Part shown: positions 1 to 7,888 of the stretch, piece by piece
Layout of the letters: every line of letters begins with the position of its first letter
Numbering within the stretch: the stretch's first letter is position 1
From: an uncultured Clostridia bacterium
GTDB lineage: Bacteria > Bacillota > Clostridia > Oscillospirales > CAG-272
Length of the DNA: 38,947 nt
Assembly: GCA_944384515.1 (NCBI GenBank)
Contig: CALWTU010000030.1
Coordinates: 1 to 38,947, forward strand
Direction of reading: 5' to 3'
The notes under the pieces: model-generated
The model's input: the letters and a program-made list of their open reading frames with translations, nothing else
Database searches by the model: none
What the model was told of the DNA's origin: nothing
Translations under genes and position numbers: made by a program

Positions 1-706
1 CAAAGATTGATGGCATATTCGCTACATTGCCCGCAACCATCATTACAGCCATTGCCTCTCCGATAGCGCGGCCGACTCCGAGCACGACTGCGGCGGCAAT
101 GCCGCTCTTCGCCGCAGGAACAGACACCCTGAAAAATGTCTCTGTCGGGGTTGCTCCGAGAGCGAGGGAGGCGTACTCGTAATCCTTGGGCACGGCGTCA
201 AGCGCAGTGACAGACACCTTGATGATACTCGGAAGTATCATTACCGCAAGCACGATAATTGCGGCAAGAAGGCTTGAGCCGTCAGGGATGTCAAATACTA
301 TTCTTATTGCGGGAACAAGCACCATCATTCCGACAAGTCCGTATACAACAGACGGTATACCCGCAAGCAGGCTGACCGCCGACTCTATGACCTCGCGCAC
401 TCTCTTGCTTGCTACCTTTGAGAGAAAGACAGCACAGAAAAATCCGATAGGCACTCCGATGACAATTGCGCCGGCAGTACCGTATATGCTCGTCAAAATA
501 AACGGAAGAATTCCGTATTTCGGCTCTGCGGCGGTAGACGCCCATTCCTTGCCGAAAAGAAAGTCAATAAGTCCGATTTCAAATATTGCGGGCAGTCCGG
601 ATACTATAAGATATATGCTTATAACCAAAACGCATCCCACGGTGATAAGTCCGAGAATTAAAAATATTCCGTGGATCGTGTTTTCCATTAATCTTTTTTT
701 CTTCAT
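1..706 (-). CDS. pstC: Phosphate ABC transporter permease PstC (partial, 3' end off the window)
   Basis: Translating the minus strand from ATG 706 gives an open frame of 235 codons to the window edge with no stop. It starts MKKKRLMENTIHGIFLILG and shows hydrophobic membrane segments, a YGILPFILTSIYGT block near residue 65 and the late permease motif around ASLALGATPTETFFRVSVPA and GVGRAIGEAMAV. That last part is the EAA-type loop where PstC contacts the PstB ATPase. PstC forms the membrane channel with PstA for high-affinity phosphate import. A GAGGTG ribosome site lies 7 nt upstream of the ATG. It follows pstS after 67 nt on the same strand, and pstA and pstB would be expected beyond the left edge. 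The identification as PstC rather than PstA rests on the order after pstS and the N-terminal sequence. Confidence 0.93.
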   Translation of the reverse strand, partial: MKKKRLMENTIHGIFLILGLITVGCVLVISIYLIVSGLPAIFEIGLIDFLFGKEWASTAAEPKYGILPFILTSIYGTAGAIVIGVPIGFFCAVFLSKVASKRVREVIESAVSLLAGIPSVVYGLVGMMVLVPAIRIVFDIPDGSSLLAAIIVLAVMILPSIIKVSVTALDAVPKDYEYASLALGATPTETFFRVSVPAAKSGIAAAVVLGVGRAIGEAMAVMMVAGNVANMPSIF

Positions 707-718
707 TATTTACACCTC

Positions 719-754
719 AAAAAAACGGCAGTAAGCGGCGGCTGTAGCATGCCG
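719..754 (-). terminator. Weak hairpin plus T7 tract between pstS and pstC
   Basis: On the minus strand CGGCA (754-750) can pair with TGCCG (730-726), and seven Ts (725-719) follow directly. A competing GC-rich stem, GCGACGGC with GCCGCCGC, overlaps it. The pairing is short, so I read it as a partial terminator or RNA-stabilising hairpin that could let pstS be made in excess of the membrane genes, a common arrangement for binding-protein genes. That role is inference. Confidence 0.4.
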
Positions 755-773
755 TCGCCCACTTATTCTTTAT

Positions 774-1571
774 TTAGTTTGCACTGACAACTCCTGCCTT
801 GCTGATTATCTCGTTTACCTCACTTGATGTGATGTAATCAAAGAAATCCTGAGCGCTCTTTGAAAGAGGAGTGTCCTTCTTTGTTACGAGAACGAACGGA
901 CGCTGTACTGCATATGTGCCGTTCTTTACGGTAGCCTCGCTCGGAGCAACGCCGCCTACCTTGATTGCCTTTACTGTCTCCTTAACAGCAGACAGAGATG
1001 CATATCCGATTGCGTTGGGGTTTGATGATACAGCTGTGATTACGTCACCTGTGGAGGTTGCCTCCTGACGGTACTGGCACTTGTCCTTTGTGCCTGTGAT
1101 CTCCTCAAAGCCGTCTCTTGTACCGCTTCCTGCTTCTCTTCCGATAAGAACTATCTCACCGTCGTTTCCGCCGACATCCTTCCAGTTTTTGATCTCGCCT
1201 TTGTAGATTTTTGCAATCTGCTCAACAGTGAGGTCTGCTATGGGGTTATCGGGGTTTACGATAATTGCGATACCGTCGTATGCAAGAACCGTGCCTACAA
1301 GGCCCTTTTCCTTCTCGCTGTCCTTAAGAGCTCTGCTGGCAAGTCCTATGTCGCATCTGCCTGAAAGAACTGCCTCAATACCCGAACCTGAACCTGTGGG
1401 GTTGTATGTAACCGTAACGCCTGTTTTGTTTTCATATGCCTCGCTGAGTGCGCCGATAACGCTGCTCATTGATGTTGAACCGTCTGTGGTAACGCTATCT
1501 GTGTCGCCGCAGCTGATCATAGCAGTGCAAAGAAGAACTGCCACAAGTACCAAACTTATAATTTTTTTCAT
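774..1571 (-). CDS. pstS: Phosphate-binding lipoprotein PstS
   Basis: This 265-residue extracellular phosphate-binding protein delivers phosphate to the PstCAB transporter. It has a lysine start, a hydrophobic core and a lipobox ending at Cys21 (AMISCG), so it should be lipid-anchored outside the membrane. Phosphate-site signatures are visible: TSMSSVIGALSEAYE near residue 35, GSGSGIEAVLSGRCDIG near 60 and EAGSGTRDGFEE near 148. Its length is usual for the short Firmicutes PstS group. The start is supported by GAAAGGA 8-12 nt upstream. A Pho box and promoter lie immediately upstream (1628-1683), so expression should rise on phosphate starvation through PhoP. It is the first gene of the pst operon, followed by pstC. 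Confidence 0.95.
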   Translation of the reverse strand: MKKIISLVLVAVLLCTAMISCGDTDSVTTDGSTSMSSVIGALSEAYENKTGVTVTYNPTGSGSGIEAVLSGRCDIGLASRALKDSEKEKGLVGTVLAYDGIAIIVNPDNPIADLTVEQIAKIYKGEIKNWKDVGGNDGEIVLIGREAGSGTRDGFEEITGTKDKCQYRQEATSTGDVITAVSSNPNAIGYASLSAVKETVKAIKVGGVAPSEATVKNGTYAVQRPFVLVTKKDTPLSKSAQDFFDYITSSEVNEIISKAGVVSAN

Positions 1572-1627
1572 ATTTATTTTTTCCTTTCATTCGAAACAAG
1601 ATTTTCATTTGTCCTTGCTACGGCTAT

Positions 1628-1683
1628 ATTCTAACACCCATAAGTAAAATCGGTAAGAAAAGCCGTGTAAAATCGGTGTAAAA
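1628..1683 (-). promoter_or_regulatory. Pho box and promoter of pstS
   Basis: On the minus strand four TTTTACAC-like repeats occur in tandem: TTTTACAC (1683-1676), TTTTACAC (1672-1665), TTTTCTTAC (1661-1653) and TTTTACTT (1649-1642), spaced 11, 11 and 12 bp. This matches the known PhoP site of Bacillus (TT[ATC]ACA repeats at 11 bp). A -10 element TAGAAT lies at 1633-1628, with the -35 position falling inside the third repeat, as in PhoP-activated promoters lacking a good -35. Confidence 0.75.
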
Positions 1684-1712
1684 TAAAAAATTCAAAAAAG
1701 CGGGTACCGTGC

Positions 1713-1759
1713 AAAGAAAAAACCTGCACGCTCCGGCAATACACCTTTGCATACAGGTT
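1713..1759 (-). terminator. Rho-independent terminator after the DUF1854 gene
   Basis: On the minus strand AACCTGTATGC (1759-1749) pairs with GCGTGCAGGTT (1731-1721) over 11 bp with two G-U pairs, and six Ts follow before a C. It lies 25 nt after the stop of the DUF1854 gene, and separates that transcript from the pstS promoter. Confidence 0.85.
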
Positions 1760-1783
1760 TATTTTAAAATAATTTATAAGGTT

Positions 1784-2275
1784 TTACAGATATGAATACA
1801 GAAGATGCTGGCTGTGCTGGTCAAGCGCCTTGTAGTCCGCTATCTCATAACGGTTATCGTTTGAGTCACGGATAAGCACCCTGTTTGTACCGCGGAACAG
1901 CTTTATATCACTGTGCCTGTTGCGTATCTGAAAGCTCACGTTTCCCCTGTCTGTCTCAACAATCCATTTAAGCGAACCGAACTTTTCTATACTGTCGACA
2001 AGCCGTGTAATCTTCGGTATCATATAATACTCTTTGAAGCAGTCGAGAATTGCAGATCTTGAGGCGTCGTCAAGCTCATCAAGGTCCCTGATAAATCCCA
2101 CCTCATGCTCTCCCTCGTCAAGAAGGGTTATATACATTCTGCTGTTGGTGACGGGAAAGAGGCATCTCGGCTCAAGGTCCTCATACACCGACCCGTTTTT
2201 CATCGTAAGGCGTACCTTATATATATCGGTGCGCTCTATTTTTCCCAAATATTTGTTTACATAAACTCTTGCCAT
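1784..2275 (-). CDS. DUF1854 family protein, partner of the upstream ABC exporter
   Basis: This 163-residue soluble protein has the DUF1854 signature in its C-terminal half: RNRHSDIKLF followed by NRVLIRDSNDNRYEIADY. The family is known almost only as the neighbour of an ABC exporter, in some bacteria near cyanophycin genes, and has no established biochemical function. Here it starts 14 nt after the ABC gene stop, so the pair is clearly co-transcribed and probably works together, perhaps as a regulatory or docking subunit (inference). I prefer the ATG at 2275 to the GTG at 2284: AAGGCGG sits 9 nt before the ATG, while the GTG would overlap that site. No membrane segment or signal peptide is seen. 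A strong terminator follows. Confidence 0.85.
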   Translation of the reverse strand: MARVYVNKYLGKIERTDIYKVRLTMKNGSVYEDLEPRCLFPVTNSRMYITLLDEGEHEVGFIRDLDELDDASRSAILDCFKEYYMIPKITRLVDSIEKFGSLKWIVETDRGNVSFQIRNRHSDIKLFRGTNRVLIRDSNDNRYEIADYKALDQHSQHLLYSYL

Positions 2276-2289
2276 ACCGATCACCCGCC

Positions 2290-4566
2290 TTATTCAAAAT
2301 TCTCAAGTTTCTTTGACTCTGCCACTTTATCCGACATAGACTGTATCTGTACAAGTCTGTAATACTTGCCTTTGAGTTCCATCAGCTCCTCGGGAGTTCC
2401 GCACTCGATAATATCGCCGTTGTCCACAACGACAATCTTGTTTGCCTTTGAGAGAGTGGAGAGACGGTGAGCTATCATTATTGTTGTACGGCCTGATATG
2501 AGATGCTCTATCGCCTCCTGAATGAGGTGCTCCGTCTCCGAGTCAACAGAGGCAGTAGCCTCGTCAAACACAAGCATCTTCGGGTTTCTGAGCATCGCAC
2601 GGGCTATCGAGATACGCTGTTTTTCTCCTCCGGAAAGTCCCACGCCTCGCTCGCCGAGCATAGAGTCGTATCCGTCAGGCTGGCGGATAATAAACTCATG
2701 CGCATTTGCAATATCCGCCGCATTGATAACCTCCTCGACGGTAAAGCCCTCGTCTCCGTACGCAATATTATTATATATTGTGTCATGGAACATCATCGGC
2801 TCCTGCTGTACATAACCGATCTTTGAGCGGTAATACTTCATATCAATATCCCGTATATCCACTCCGTCAATGGTTATACTGCCCTCATAATGGTCGTAAT
2901 ACCTGAGAAGGAGGTTTATCAGCGTGGATTTACCCGATCCCGTCGTTCCGACAATGCCGACAATATCAGACGGCTCAATCGTGAGGTTTATATTTTTAAG
3001 CACCTTTTTTGTGCGGTCAAACGAGAATGTAACATTCTTGAACTCAATTCTGCCGCCCATATCGACATCGGTATTGCCCTTGCCGAAATCATGCTCCGGC
3101 TCTGCGTCGAGAATATCCATGATACGCTCAGCGGAGGCTGTCGCGTTCTGAATGGAGTCTGAGAGGTTGGCAAAGAAGTTGACAGGCTCATAAAACATTG
3201 TGGCATACGAGATAAAGGATACAAGAAGTCCGACCGATATCATGCCGATATTGCCCTGTTGCTGTGCGGTGATAACGAGGTTGCCTCCGAGCGCCCAGAT
3301 GATAACGCTTCCGCACGCCATAAGACAGTTTACTATTGCGGGATATGCGTTGAGTATCTTGCCCGCCTTCGAGTCCACATATCTCCACTCCTCAACCGCA
3401 CCGGAAAATCTGCCGGTAGTCTCCTCCTCGTTTGTGAAAGACTTGATTACCCTGATTCCGGGAATTGTATCGGTAAGCACGGATGTAACCGTACTTGACC
3501 TGCGCCATATTCTGCGGTAGAACGGCGCAATCTTTATTCTGAAAATACGTGAGCCTACTACTACTATCGGAACAGGCACAAGTGAGAGCAATGTAAGCTT
3601 CCAGTTGATGATAAGCATGACAATGACGATACCGACAAGCTTAAAGAGCTGCACCACAACCTCCTGGGTAATACGGAGCATAAACGCCTGAAGCGTCGCC
3701 GTATCTCCCGAAATACGGTTGATTACAGCACCGGTAGAGGTCTTGTCGTAAAAACGCATGGGCAGGTGCTGTGCCTTCTCATAAACATCGCACCTTATCC
3801 TCGCAACTATCTTGTTGCCCGAAATACGGAGCATATATCCGCGTATTCCGCCGAAAGCATGGTGCACAATGTGAAGCACCACAAGTCCGAGAGCCACATA
3901 AAGGAGCATCTCTCTGTTGTTGTTCGGAAGAATATTATCAACAAGCTCTTTTGTCAGCATAGGCGGAACAAGCGCCAGCGCCGTCGTCAGTATGGATATA
4001 AAAACAGATACGATAAGAATCGGAAGTTCGGGTTTTACATAAGTACCGAGTTTTTTAATCAGCTTGCCCTTGCTCATACAGCTGATACAGGGCACGCCCG
4101 GAGCGGAAAGCGTCCTGCCGCATTTGGGGCATATAGAGAGGAGCTTATCATATGTGGCATTCACCGCCATATACGCCTCTTGCTCTGTTGAGGTCCCGTC
4201 ATTTATCTCTTTTACATAGTTTACCACCGCATCGCAGAGGGCGGCAACCGAAAAGGTAAATCTGAAAATATCGAGTTTTGTGCCGTCTTTGGTGACAAGA
4301 CGCATAATGCCGTTTCCGTACATACGCTTGTTGTAAATCTTTTCGATATCCGAAAATTTTACTTTCTCTCCGACAGTGTCGGATGAGATATCATATACAA
4401 ACATATCCTCCCGTGTCACAAGCAATACGGTGTACCCGTACTTTGCATTCTGAAGTACATCGCTTACAACGGCAAACAAAATCGGATTTTTCTCATCCGA
4501 AAGCTCAGTCAAACGGCGAAGTTGTTCCCCGTCCAATTTTTGGTTCAATAAAAATGGTGCTTCCAT
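2290..4566 (-). CDS. ABC exporter (TMD-NBD fusion) with N-terminal PH-like and zinc-ribbon extension
   Basis: The protein has 758 residues. Residues 1-140 form a predicted beta-rich, PH-like domain (VLLVTREDMFVYDI, FSDIEKIYNKRMYGNG). A CxxC...CxxC zinc ribbon follows at Cys146, 149, 160 and 163. An exporter-type transmembrane domain spans about 180-460. The ATPase domain carries Walker A GTTGSGKST at 540-548, Q-loop YVQQEP near 585, signature LSGGEKQ at 644-650, Walker B MLVFDEA at 664-670 and H-loop His700. It would work as a homodimer, or heterodimer, exporting an unknown substrate. This architecture is known for the ABC proteins paired with DUF1854, and the DUF1854 gene follows at once. 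A consensus promoter lies 60 nt upstream. The ribosome site before ATG 4566 is weak, so the exact start is less certain. Confidence 0.9.
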   Translation of the reverse strand: MEAPFLLNQKLDGEQLRRLTELSDEKNPILFAVVSDVLQNAKYGYTVLLVTREDMFVYDISSDTVGEKVKFSDIEKIYNKRMYGNGIMRLVTKDGTKLDIFRFTFSVAALCDAVVNYVKEINDGTSTEQEAYMAVNATYDKLLSICPKCGRTLSAPGVPCISCMSKGKLIKKLGTYVKPELPILIVSVFISILTTALALVPPMLTKELVDNILPNNNREMLLYVALGLVVLHIVHHAFGGIRGYMLRISGNKIVARIRCDVYEKAQHLPMRFYDKTSTGAVINRISGDTATLQAFMLRITQEVVVQLFKLVGIVIVMLIINWKLTLLSLVPVPIVVVGSRIFRIKIAPFYRRIWRRSSTVTSVLTDTIPGIRVIKSFTNEEETTGRFSGAVEEWRYVDSKAGKILNAYPAIVNCLMACGSVIIWALGGNLVITAQQQGNIGMISVGLLVSFISYATMFYEPVNFFANLSDSIQNATASAERIMDILDAEPEHDFGKGNTDVDMGGRIEFKNVTFSFDRTKKVLKNINLTIEPSDIVGIVGTTGSGKSTLINLLLRYYDHYEGSITIDGVDIRDIDMKYYRSKIGYVQQEPMMFHDTIYNNIAYGDEGFTVEEVINAADIANAHEFIIRQPDGYDSMLGERGVGLSGGEKQRISIARAMLRNPKMLVFDEATASVDSETEHLIQEAIEHLISGRTTIMIAHRLSTLSKANKIVVVDNGDIIECGTPEELMELKGKYYRLVQIQSMSDKVAESKKLENFE

Positions 4567-4602
4567 AGTCCTACGACCTAACAGGCGCTCTCCTTATTTT
4601 TT

Positions 4603-4621
4603 TGAGGGAAAAATCCCCTCA
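4603..4621 (-). other. Small hairpin in the 5' UTR of the ABC exporter gene
   Basis: TGAGGG and CCCTCA flank a 7-nt loop. On the minus strand the hairpin sits between the promoter and the start codon and is followed by a run of As, so it is not a terminator in that direction. It may stabilise the mRNA. Confidence 0.4.
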
Positions 4622-4626
4622 CCGCC

Positions 4627-4655
4627 ATTTTAGCACATACGGATATAAATATCAA
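4627..4655 (-). promoter_or_regulatory. Sigma-A promoter of the ABC exporter operon
   Basis: On the minus strand TTGATA (4655-4650), a 17-bp spacer and TAAAAT (4632-4627), with TG one base before the -10 (extended -10). Confidence 0.8.
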
Positions 4656-4692
4656 CCGCTTTTTAAAAATTTATTAATCATTTTTTAACAAT

Positions 4693-4710
4693 AAATACTT
4701 GTGAGTATTT
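4693..4710. promoter_or_regulatory. Candidate operator: 7-bp inverted repeat
   Basis: AAATACT, four bases, AGTATTT: a perfect 7-bp-arm dyad. It lies 38 bp upstream of the -35 of the ABC exporter promoter, inside a 337-bp interval (4567-4903) with no gene. It could bind a dimeric regulator, but no regulator gene is adjacent. The rest of this interval holds the promoter, the 5' hairpin and the feoB terminator. Confidence 0.4.
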
Positions 4711-4851
4711 GACATCCCCGTGCGTACGGCGCTTTAAAATCTTTTTGTCGGTTTTCTTAAAAATCTTTTAAACACGGAAGTTCTGATACAGAGAATTATT
4801 CAAAGTGAAGCATGGCGCTCAAAATACCGAAAACATTTTAACTAAGGCTTT

Positions 4852-4871
4852 AAAAACGGGCTTTTCCGTTT
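4852..4871 (-). terminator. Probable terminator of feoAB
   Basis: On the minus strand AAACGG (4871-4866) pairs with CCGTTT (4859-4854), loop AAAAGC, followed by two more Ts. It lies 33 nt after the feoB stop. The stem is short, so confidence is moderate. Confidence 0.55.
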
Positions 4872-4903
4872 GGCGTATATAAATTTTGTCTATTCGGCAG
4901 CCG

Positions 4904-7060
4904 CTATGAGAATACGGTAAACGCAAGGTTTATCAGAGCGCACAGCAAAAGTCCGAGGGCGGTGGGAATAATGAATGAAAGAAATGTCATCATAAAGGAT
5001 TTTGTCTCTTTATAGACGGTGATAAGCGTTGTCGAGCATGGGAAATGAAACAGGGCGAAAACGGCGACGGTAATATACTGCACGCTGCTCCAGCCGTGGT
5101 TTGAAAAGATCTCATACATACCGAGAGTGCCGATTTCCTCGCCGATAGCTCCCCCGCCTGTGTAAACCATCATTGCGACGGGCAGGACTATTTCGTTTGC
5201 GGGCATACCGAGGATAAATGAGAGCAGCATCACTCCGTCAAAACCGAAAACTGCGGCTATCGGGTCAAGAAATTCAACCGCCTCGCCGATGAGAGTGCTG
5301 TCCCCTGCGCTGATATTTGCAAGAAGGAATATAACAAGTCCCATAGGGGCGGAAATTGCCATGGCACGCATGAGGAGCGCAAAAACTCTGTGGGTTAGCG
5401 AGTTTATGATAACACCCGGGACATTCGGAACACGGAATGAGGGCAGCTCAAGCGTAAATGAAGAGCTCTCCCCCTTCAAAACCGTTGAGCTTAAAAGCTT
5501 TGAGATAAGAAAAGTAAAAACTATACTGAGTATAATCATTGCCGATAAAATCAGCGCGACACCCATACCCGTGCCGCCTTCTTTTGCCCCTGTGAAGAAA
5601 AGAAACAGAGTTATGAGTGTGCTCAGCATCGGCAGTCTGCCGTTACAGGGCATAAGGCTGTTTGTCAAAACGGCAATCTTCTTTTCCCTGTCAGAGTCAA
5701 TAATCCTCGCACCGCACACGCCCACCGCATTACATCCGAGCCCCATGCACATTGTAAGTCCCATTTTGCCGCACGCACCGCACCTTGCAAAAGGTCTGTC
5801 AAGGTTATACGCTACGCGGGGCAGGTATCCGAAATCCTCAAGAAGAGTAAAGAGCGGGAAAAATATAGCCATCGGCGGCAGCATGACGCTGACAACCGAA
5901 AAGAGCGTGCCGAGCACACCGTAAACCAATCCGTCAACCATCATCCCCGACATGTTCAGCGAACAGAGCGCATCGTATATGCGTATTTGCAATGAGCCGA
6001 AAATCCGCGAGAGCATGGCGGACGGATAGTTTGCAAGAGAGAGCGTTATCCAAAGGACGACTCCGAGAAGTAAAATCATCACGGGGTATGCCGTGTACTT
6101 GCCGACAAAAAATTTGTCAAGCCTCTCGGTAAGTCTGTCTTTGCCGCCTGAAGAGACACAGCACTCCCTCGCCGCACGCTCCCCCGCAAGGACAATGGAG
6201 TTGACCTCAAGCTCTTTGAATTTATCTTTGTCTATCCCACGCTCAAAAAGGAAGTTCAAAGCCTCGGATAAGGCATTTTGTACCCGTGCCCTGCCGTCTT
6301 CTCCCGAAAATAGAGAAAGGATTTTATCGGTTAAAAAATTATCCTCTTCAAAGAGCTTCAGCGACAGCCAAAAAGTCGGCACGCCCCCGCTGTAATATCT
6401 CATAACTTCCCTCTCAACCATCTTTACGGCAGAAGTTATATCCTCATGATATTCAATCGGAGAAGAGAGACTGTACCCCTCAAAGTCCATTCGGTCAAGC
6501 GTGTCCGTAATTTCTTTTACTGACTTTTTGCTCTTGCCGTCCACACCTATTACGGGCATACCGAGCATCTCGGAGAGCTTTTCCTTATCTGTTTCAATGC
6601 CCCGCCGCCTTGACTGCTTTTCAAAATTAAGGCAGAGCACGCATCTTCGCGAGACCTCTCTTATCTGCATAATAAGCGGCATGGATTTTGTAAGAGCCGT
6701 GCCGTCGGCGACAATTACCGTGCAGTCCGCACCGTAAAAACAGATACAGTCGGTAGCTATACGCTCCTCCTCCGAGTTTGTCGCAAGCGAGTACGTTCCG
6801 GGAATGTCCGCAAAATAATAATCCCTCCCCTCTCCCGACACCTTGGCGACCGCACTGTCCACGGTTTTGCCCGACCAGTTGCCAGTGTGTCGGCGCAGTC
6901 CCGTCAAGGTGTTGAATATCGTGCTTTTGCCGACATTGGGGTTTCCCGCAAGTGCAATCTTGTACGACGGCCTTGCCGCCTTGTTTGCCCCTTTGCCCAC
7001 CCCTTTTAATTTATCCTTTATAAGTTTATTTATTTTGCTGAGTTTATCCAGTAAAAACAA
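4904..7060 (-). CDS. feoB: Ferrous iron transporter FeoB with divergent G domain
   Basis: The 718-residue protein imports Fe2+ across the cytoplasmic membrane. The N-terminal G domain has G1 GNPNVGKS (39-46), the switch I region HTGNWSGKT (58-66) and G3 DIPG (85-88). The membrane part has the FeoB gates: PFARCGACGKMGLTMCMGLG near residue 440, and RIIDSDREKKIAVLTNSLMP with the second gate motif CNGRLPM just after. Two points are odd. The G4 motif, normally NxxD, reads NFEK at 145-148, and the G5 region reads GVDGK rather than an SA-type motif. Translation begins at TTG 7060 after purine-rich AAGAGAGGTAAGAGAGA; there is no ATG before the G domain. It starts 15 nt after the feoA stop, so the two are one operon. 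Confidence 0.95.
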   Translation of the reverse strand: MFLLDKLSKINKLIKDKLKGVGKGANKAARPSYKIALAGNPNVGKSTIFNTLTGLRRHTGNWSGKTVDSAVAKVSGEGRDYYFADIPGTYSLATNSEEERIATDCICFYGADCTVIVADGTALTKSMPLIMQIREVSRRCVLCLNFEKQSRRRGIETDKEKLSEMLGMPVIGVDGKSKKSVKEITDTLDRMDFEGYSLSSPIEYHEDITSAVKMVEREVMRYYSGGVPTFWLSLKLFEEDNFLTDKILSLFSGEDGRARVQNALSEALNFLFERGIDKDKFKELEVNSIVLAGERAARECCVSSGGKDRLTERLDKFFVGKYTAYPVMILLLGVVLWITLSLANYPSAMLSRIFGSLQIRIYDALCSLNMSGMMVDGLVYGVLGTLFSVVSVMLPPMAIFFPLFTLLEDFGYLPRVAYNLDRPFARCGACGKMGLTMCMGLGCNAVGVCGARIIDSDREKKIAVLTNSLMPCNGRLPMLSTLITLFLFFTGAKEGGTGMGVALILSAMIILSIVFTFLISKLLSSTVLKGESSSFTLELPSFRVPNVPGVIINSLTHRVFALLMRAMAISAPMGLVIFLLANISAGDSTLIGEAVEFLDPIAAVFGFDGVMLLSFILGMPANEIVLPVAMMVYTGGGAIGEEIGTLGMYEIFSNHGWSSVQYITVAVFALFHFPCSTTLITVYKETKSFMMTFLSFIIPTALGLLLCALINLAFTVFS

Positions 7061-7075
7061 TCTCTCTTACCTCTC

Positions 7076-7318
7076 TTAAGGCTTTGTCTCGGATAAAGGC
7101 TCCACATACACAAGAGCGGCGTCCCTGTTGCGTATTGCCGCCACCGCACCGTTTATGCGGTACGCTTTCGGATCCCTCATCGGCGCCGCCGACACGCAAA
7201 TAATCTCCGCCCCATCAGTAAAACCTAAATCCAACAGTCTGCGTTTTAATTTTGACGATTTATCTATTTTTAAAATTCTGGCAGTTTTGCCTATTTCAAG
7301 TTCATTTAATTTTTTCAT
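7076..7318 (-). CDS. feoA: Ferrous iron transport protein FeoA
   Basis: This is an 80-residue SH3-like cytosolic partner of FeoB, thought to help its assembly or activity. The sequence opens MKKLNELEIGKTARILKI and has the family pattern LKRRLLDLGFTDGAEI and a C-terminal VAAIRNRDAALVYVEP. The start is ATG 7318, with AGGAG 10 nt upstream. A longer in-frame reading from 7483 adds 55 residues that do not look like FeoA and cover a GC-rich tandem repeat, so I reject it. feoB follows 15 nt after its stop. Confidence 0.93.
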   Translation of the reverse strand: MKKLNELEIGKTARILKIDKSSKLKRRLLDLGFTDGAEIICVSAAPMRDPKAYRINGAVAAIRNRDAALVYVEPLSETKP

Positions 7319-7376
7319 CTTTCTTTTTCTCCTACTATATGATATTCCCGTGGGGAAAGTTTGCCACCGAGGCACA

Positions 7377-7432
7377 GAGCCCGAGCCGAGGCGAAAAACC
7401 CGAGCCGAGGCGACACCCACAGCCGAGGCGGA
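7377..7432. repeat. GC-rich tandem repeats upstream of feoA
   Basis: The plus strand holds two almost adjacent copies of CCCGAGCCGAGGCGA and a third shorter copy CAGCCGAGGCGG, with a related CCGAGGC just before them. The block sits in an AT-rich region between the divergent feoA and small membrane protein genes. Its composition is unlike the flanks. It would be part of the feoAB leader or promoter region. Confidence 0.7.
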
Positions 7433-7523
7433 CACAGTGCTTTCGAATAAATCAAGACAGTACGAAAATAATAAGAAAAGCACATGCGCTTTTTAAGTTT
7501 TATTAAAAAATTTCAAGAAGGCA

Positions 7524-7552
7524 TTTACATTTTGTTTTTTTCGTGTTAAAAT
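7524..7552 (+). promoter_or_regulatory. Sigma-A promoter of the small membrane protein gene
   Basis: TTTACA (7524-7529), 17 bp, TAAAAT (7547-7552), with TG at the extended -10 position. The start codon is 32 nt downstream. Confidence 0.8.
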
Positions 7553-7583
7553 TAACTCAGTACTAAGAAAAGGAGTTGTTGTT

Positions 7584-7805
7584 ATGGCAAGAAGAAAAGA
7601 CTATTTCGGTCTTGGAAGAATTGTATCTATTATTTTGGCTATTATCCCGATTACTTCCATGGTTTGCGGAGCAATCACAAGACTTGGCGAGGGAAAAATC
7701 GTAGCGGCTATTCTCCGTGTTATTTTAGGTTGGAATATTATCTGGATATGTGACCTTGTCCTGATTATCTTAAACGGCAGGATTTTAAGACTTATAAACA
7801 TTTAA
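7584..7805 (+). CDS. Small two-helix membrane protein, function unknown
   Basis: The 73-residue product has a short basic N terminus (MARRKDYFGLGR) and two hydrophobic segments, about 12-32 and 40-63, separated by ITRLGEGKI. It is probably an integral membrane protein with both ends on one side. I do not recognise the family. It is well supported as a gene: a consensus promoter upstream, AAAAGGAG 10 nt before the ATG and a strong terminator 36 nt after the stop make it a single-gene transcript. It lies between divergent feoA and mgtE, but nothing in it suggests metal binding. Confidence 0.85.
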   Translation: MARRKDYFGLGRIVSIILAIIPITSMVCGAITRLGEGKIVAAILRVILGWNIIWICDLVLIILNGRILRLINI

Positions 7806-7841
7806 ATATCTCAGGCACTCTGTTATGTGCGCCCAAAAAGA

Positions 7842-7888
7842 AAAAGCGGCGGTCTTTTATCAAAGGATATCAGACCGTCGCTTTTTTT
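7842..7888 (+). terminator. Strong Rho-independent terminator
   Basis: AAAAGCGGCGGTCT pairs with AGACCGTCGCTTTT (one G-U), followed by T7 in all. It ends the small membrane protein transcript. Confidence 0.92.

Noticed and set aside
4706..4740. Plus-strand promoter starting at TTGACA near 4709
   Set aside because: The nearest TAAAAT is 20 bp away and would drive only antisense transcription into feoB.
7319..7483. N-terminal extension of FeoA by 55 residues
   Set aside because: It covers the GC-rich repeat, has no family similarity, and ATG 7318 has its own ribosome site.
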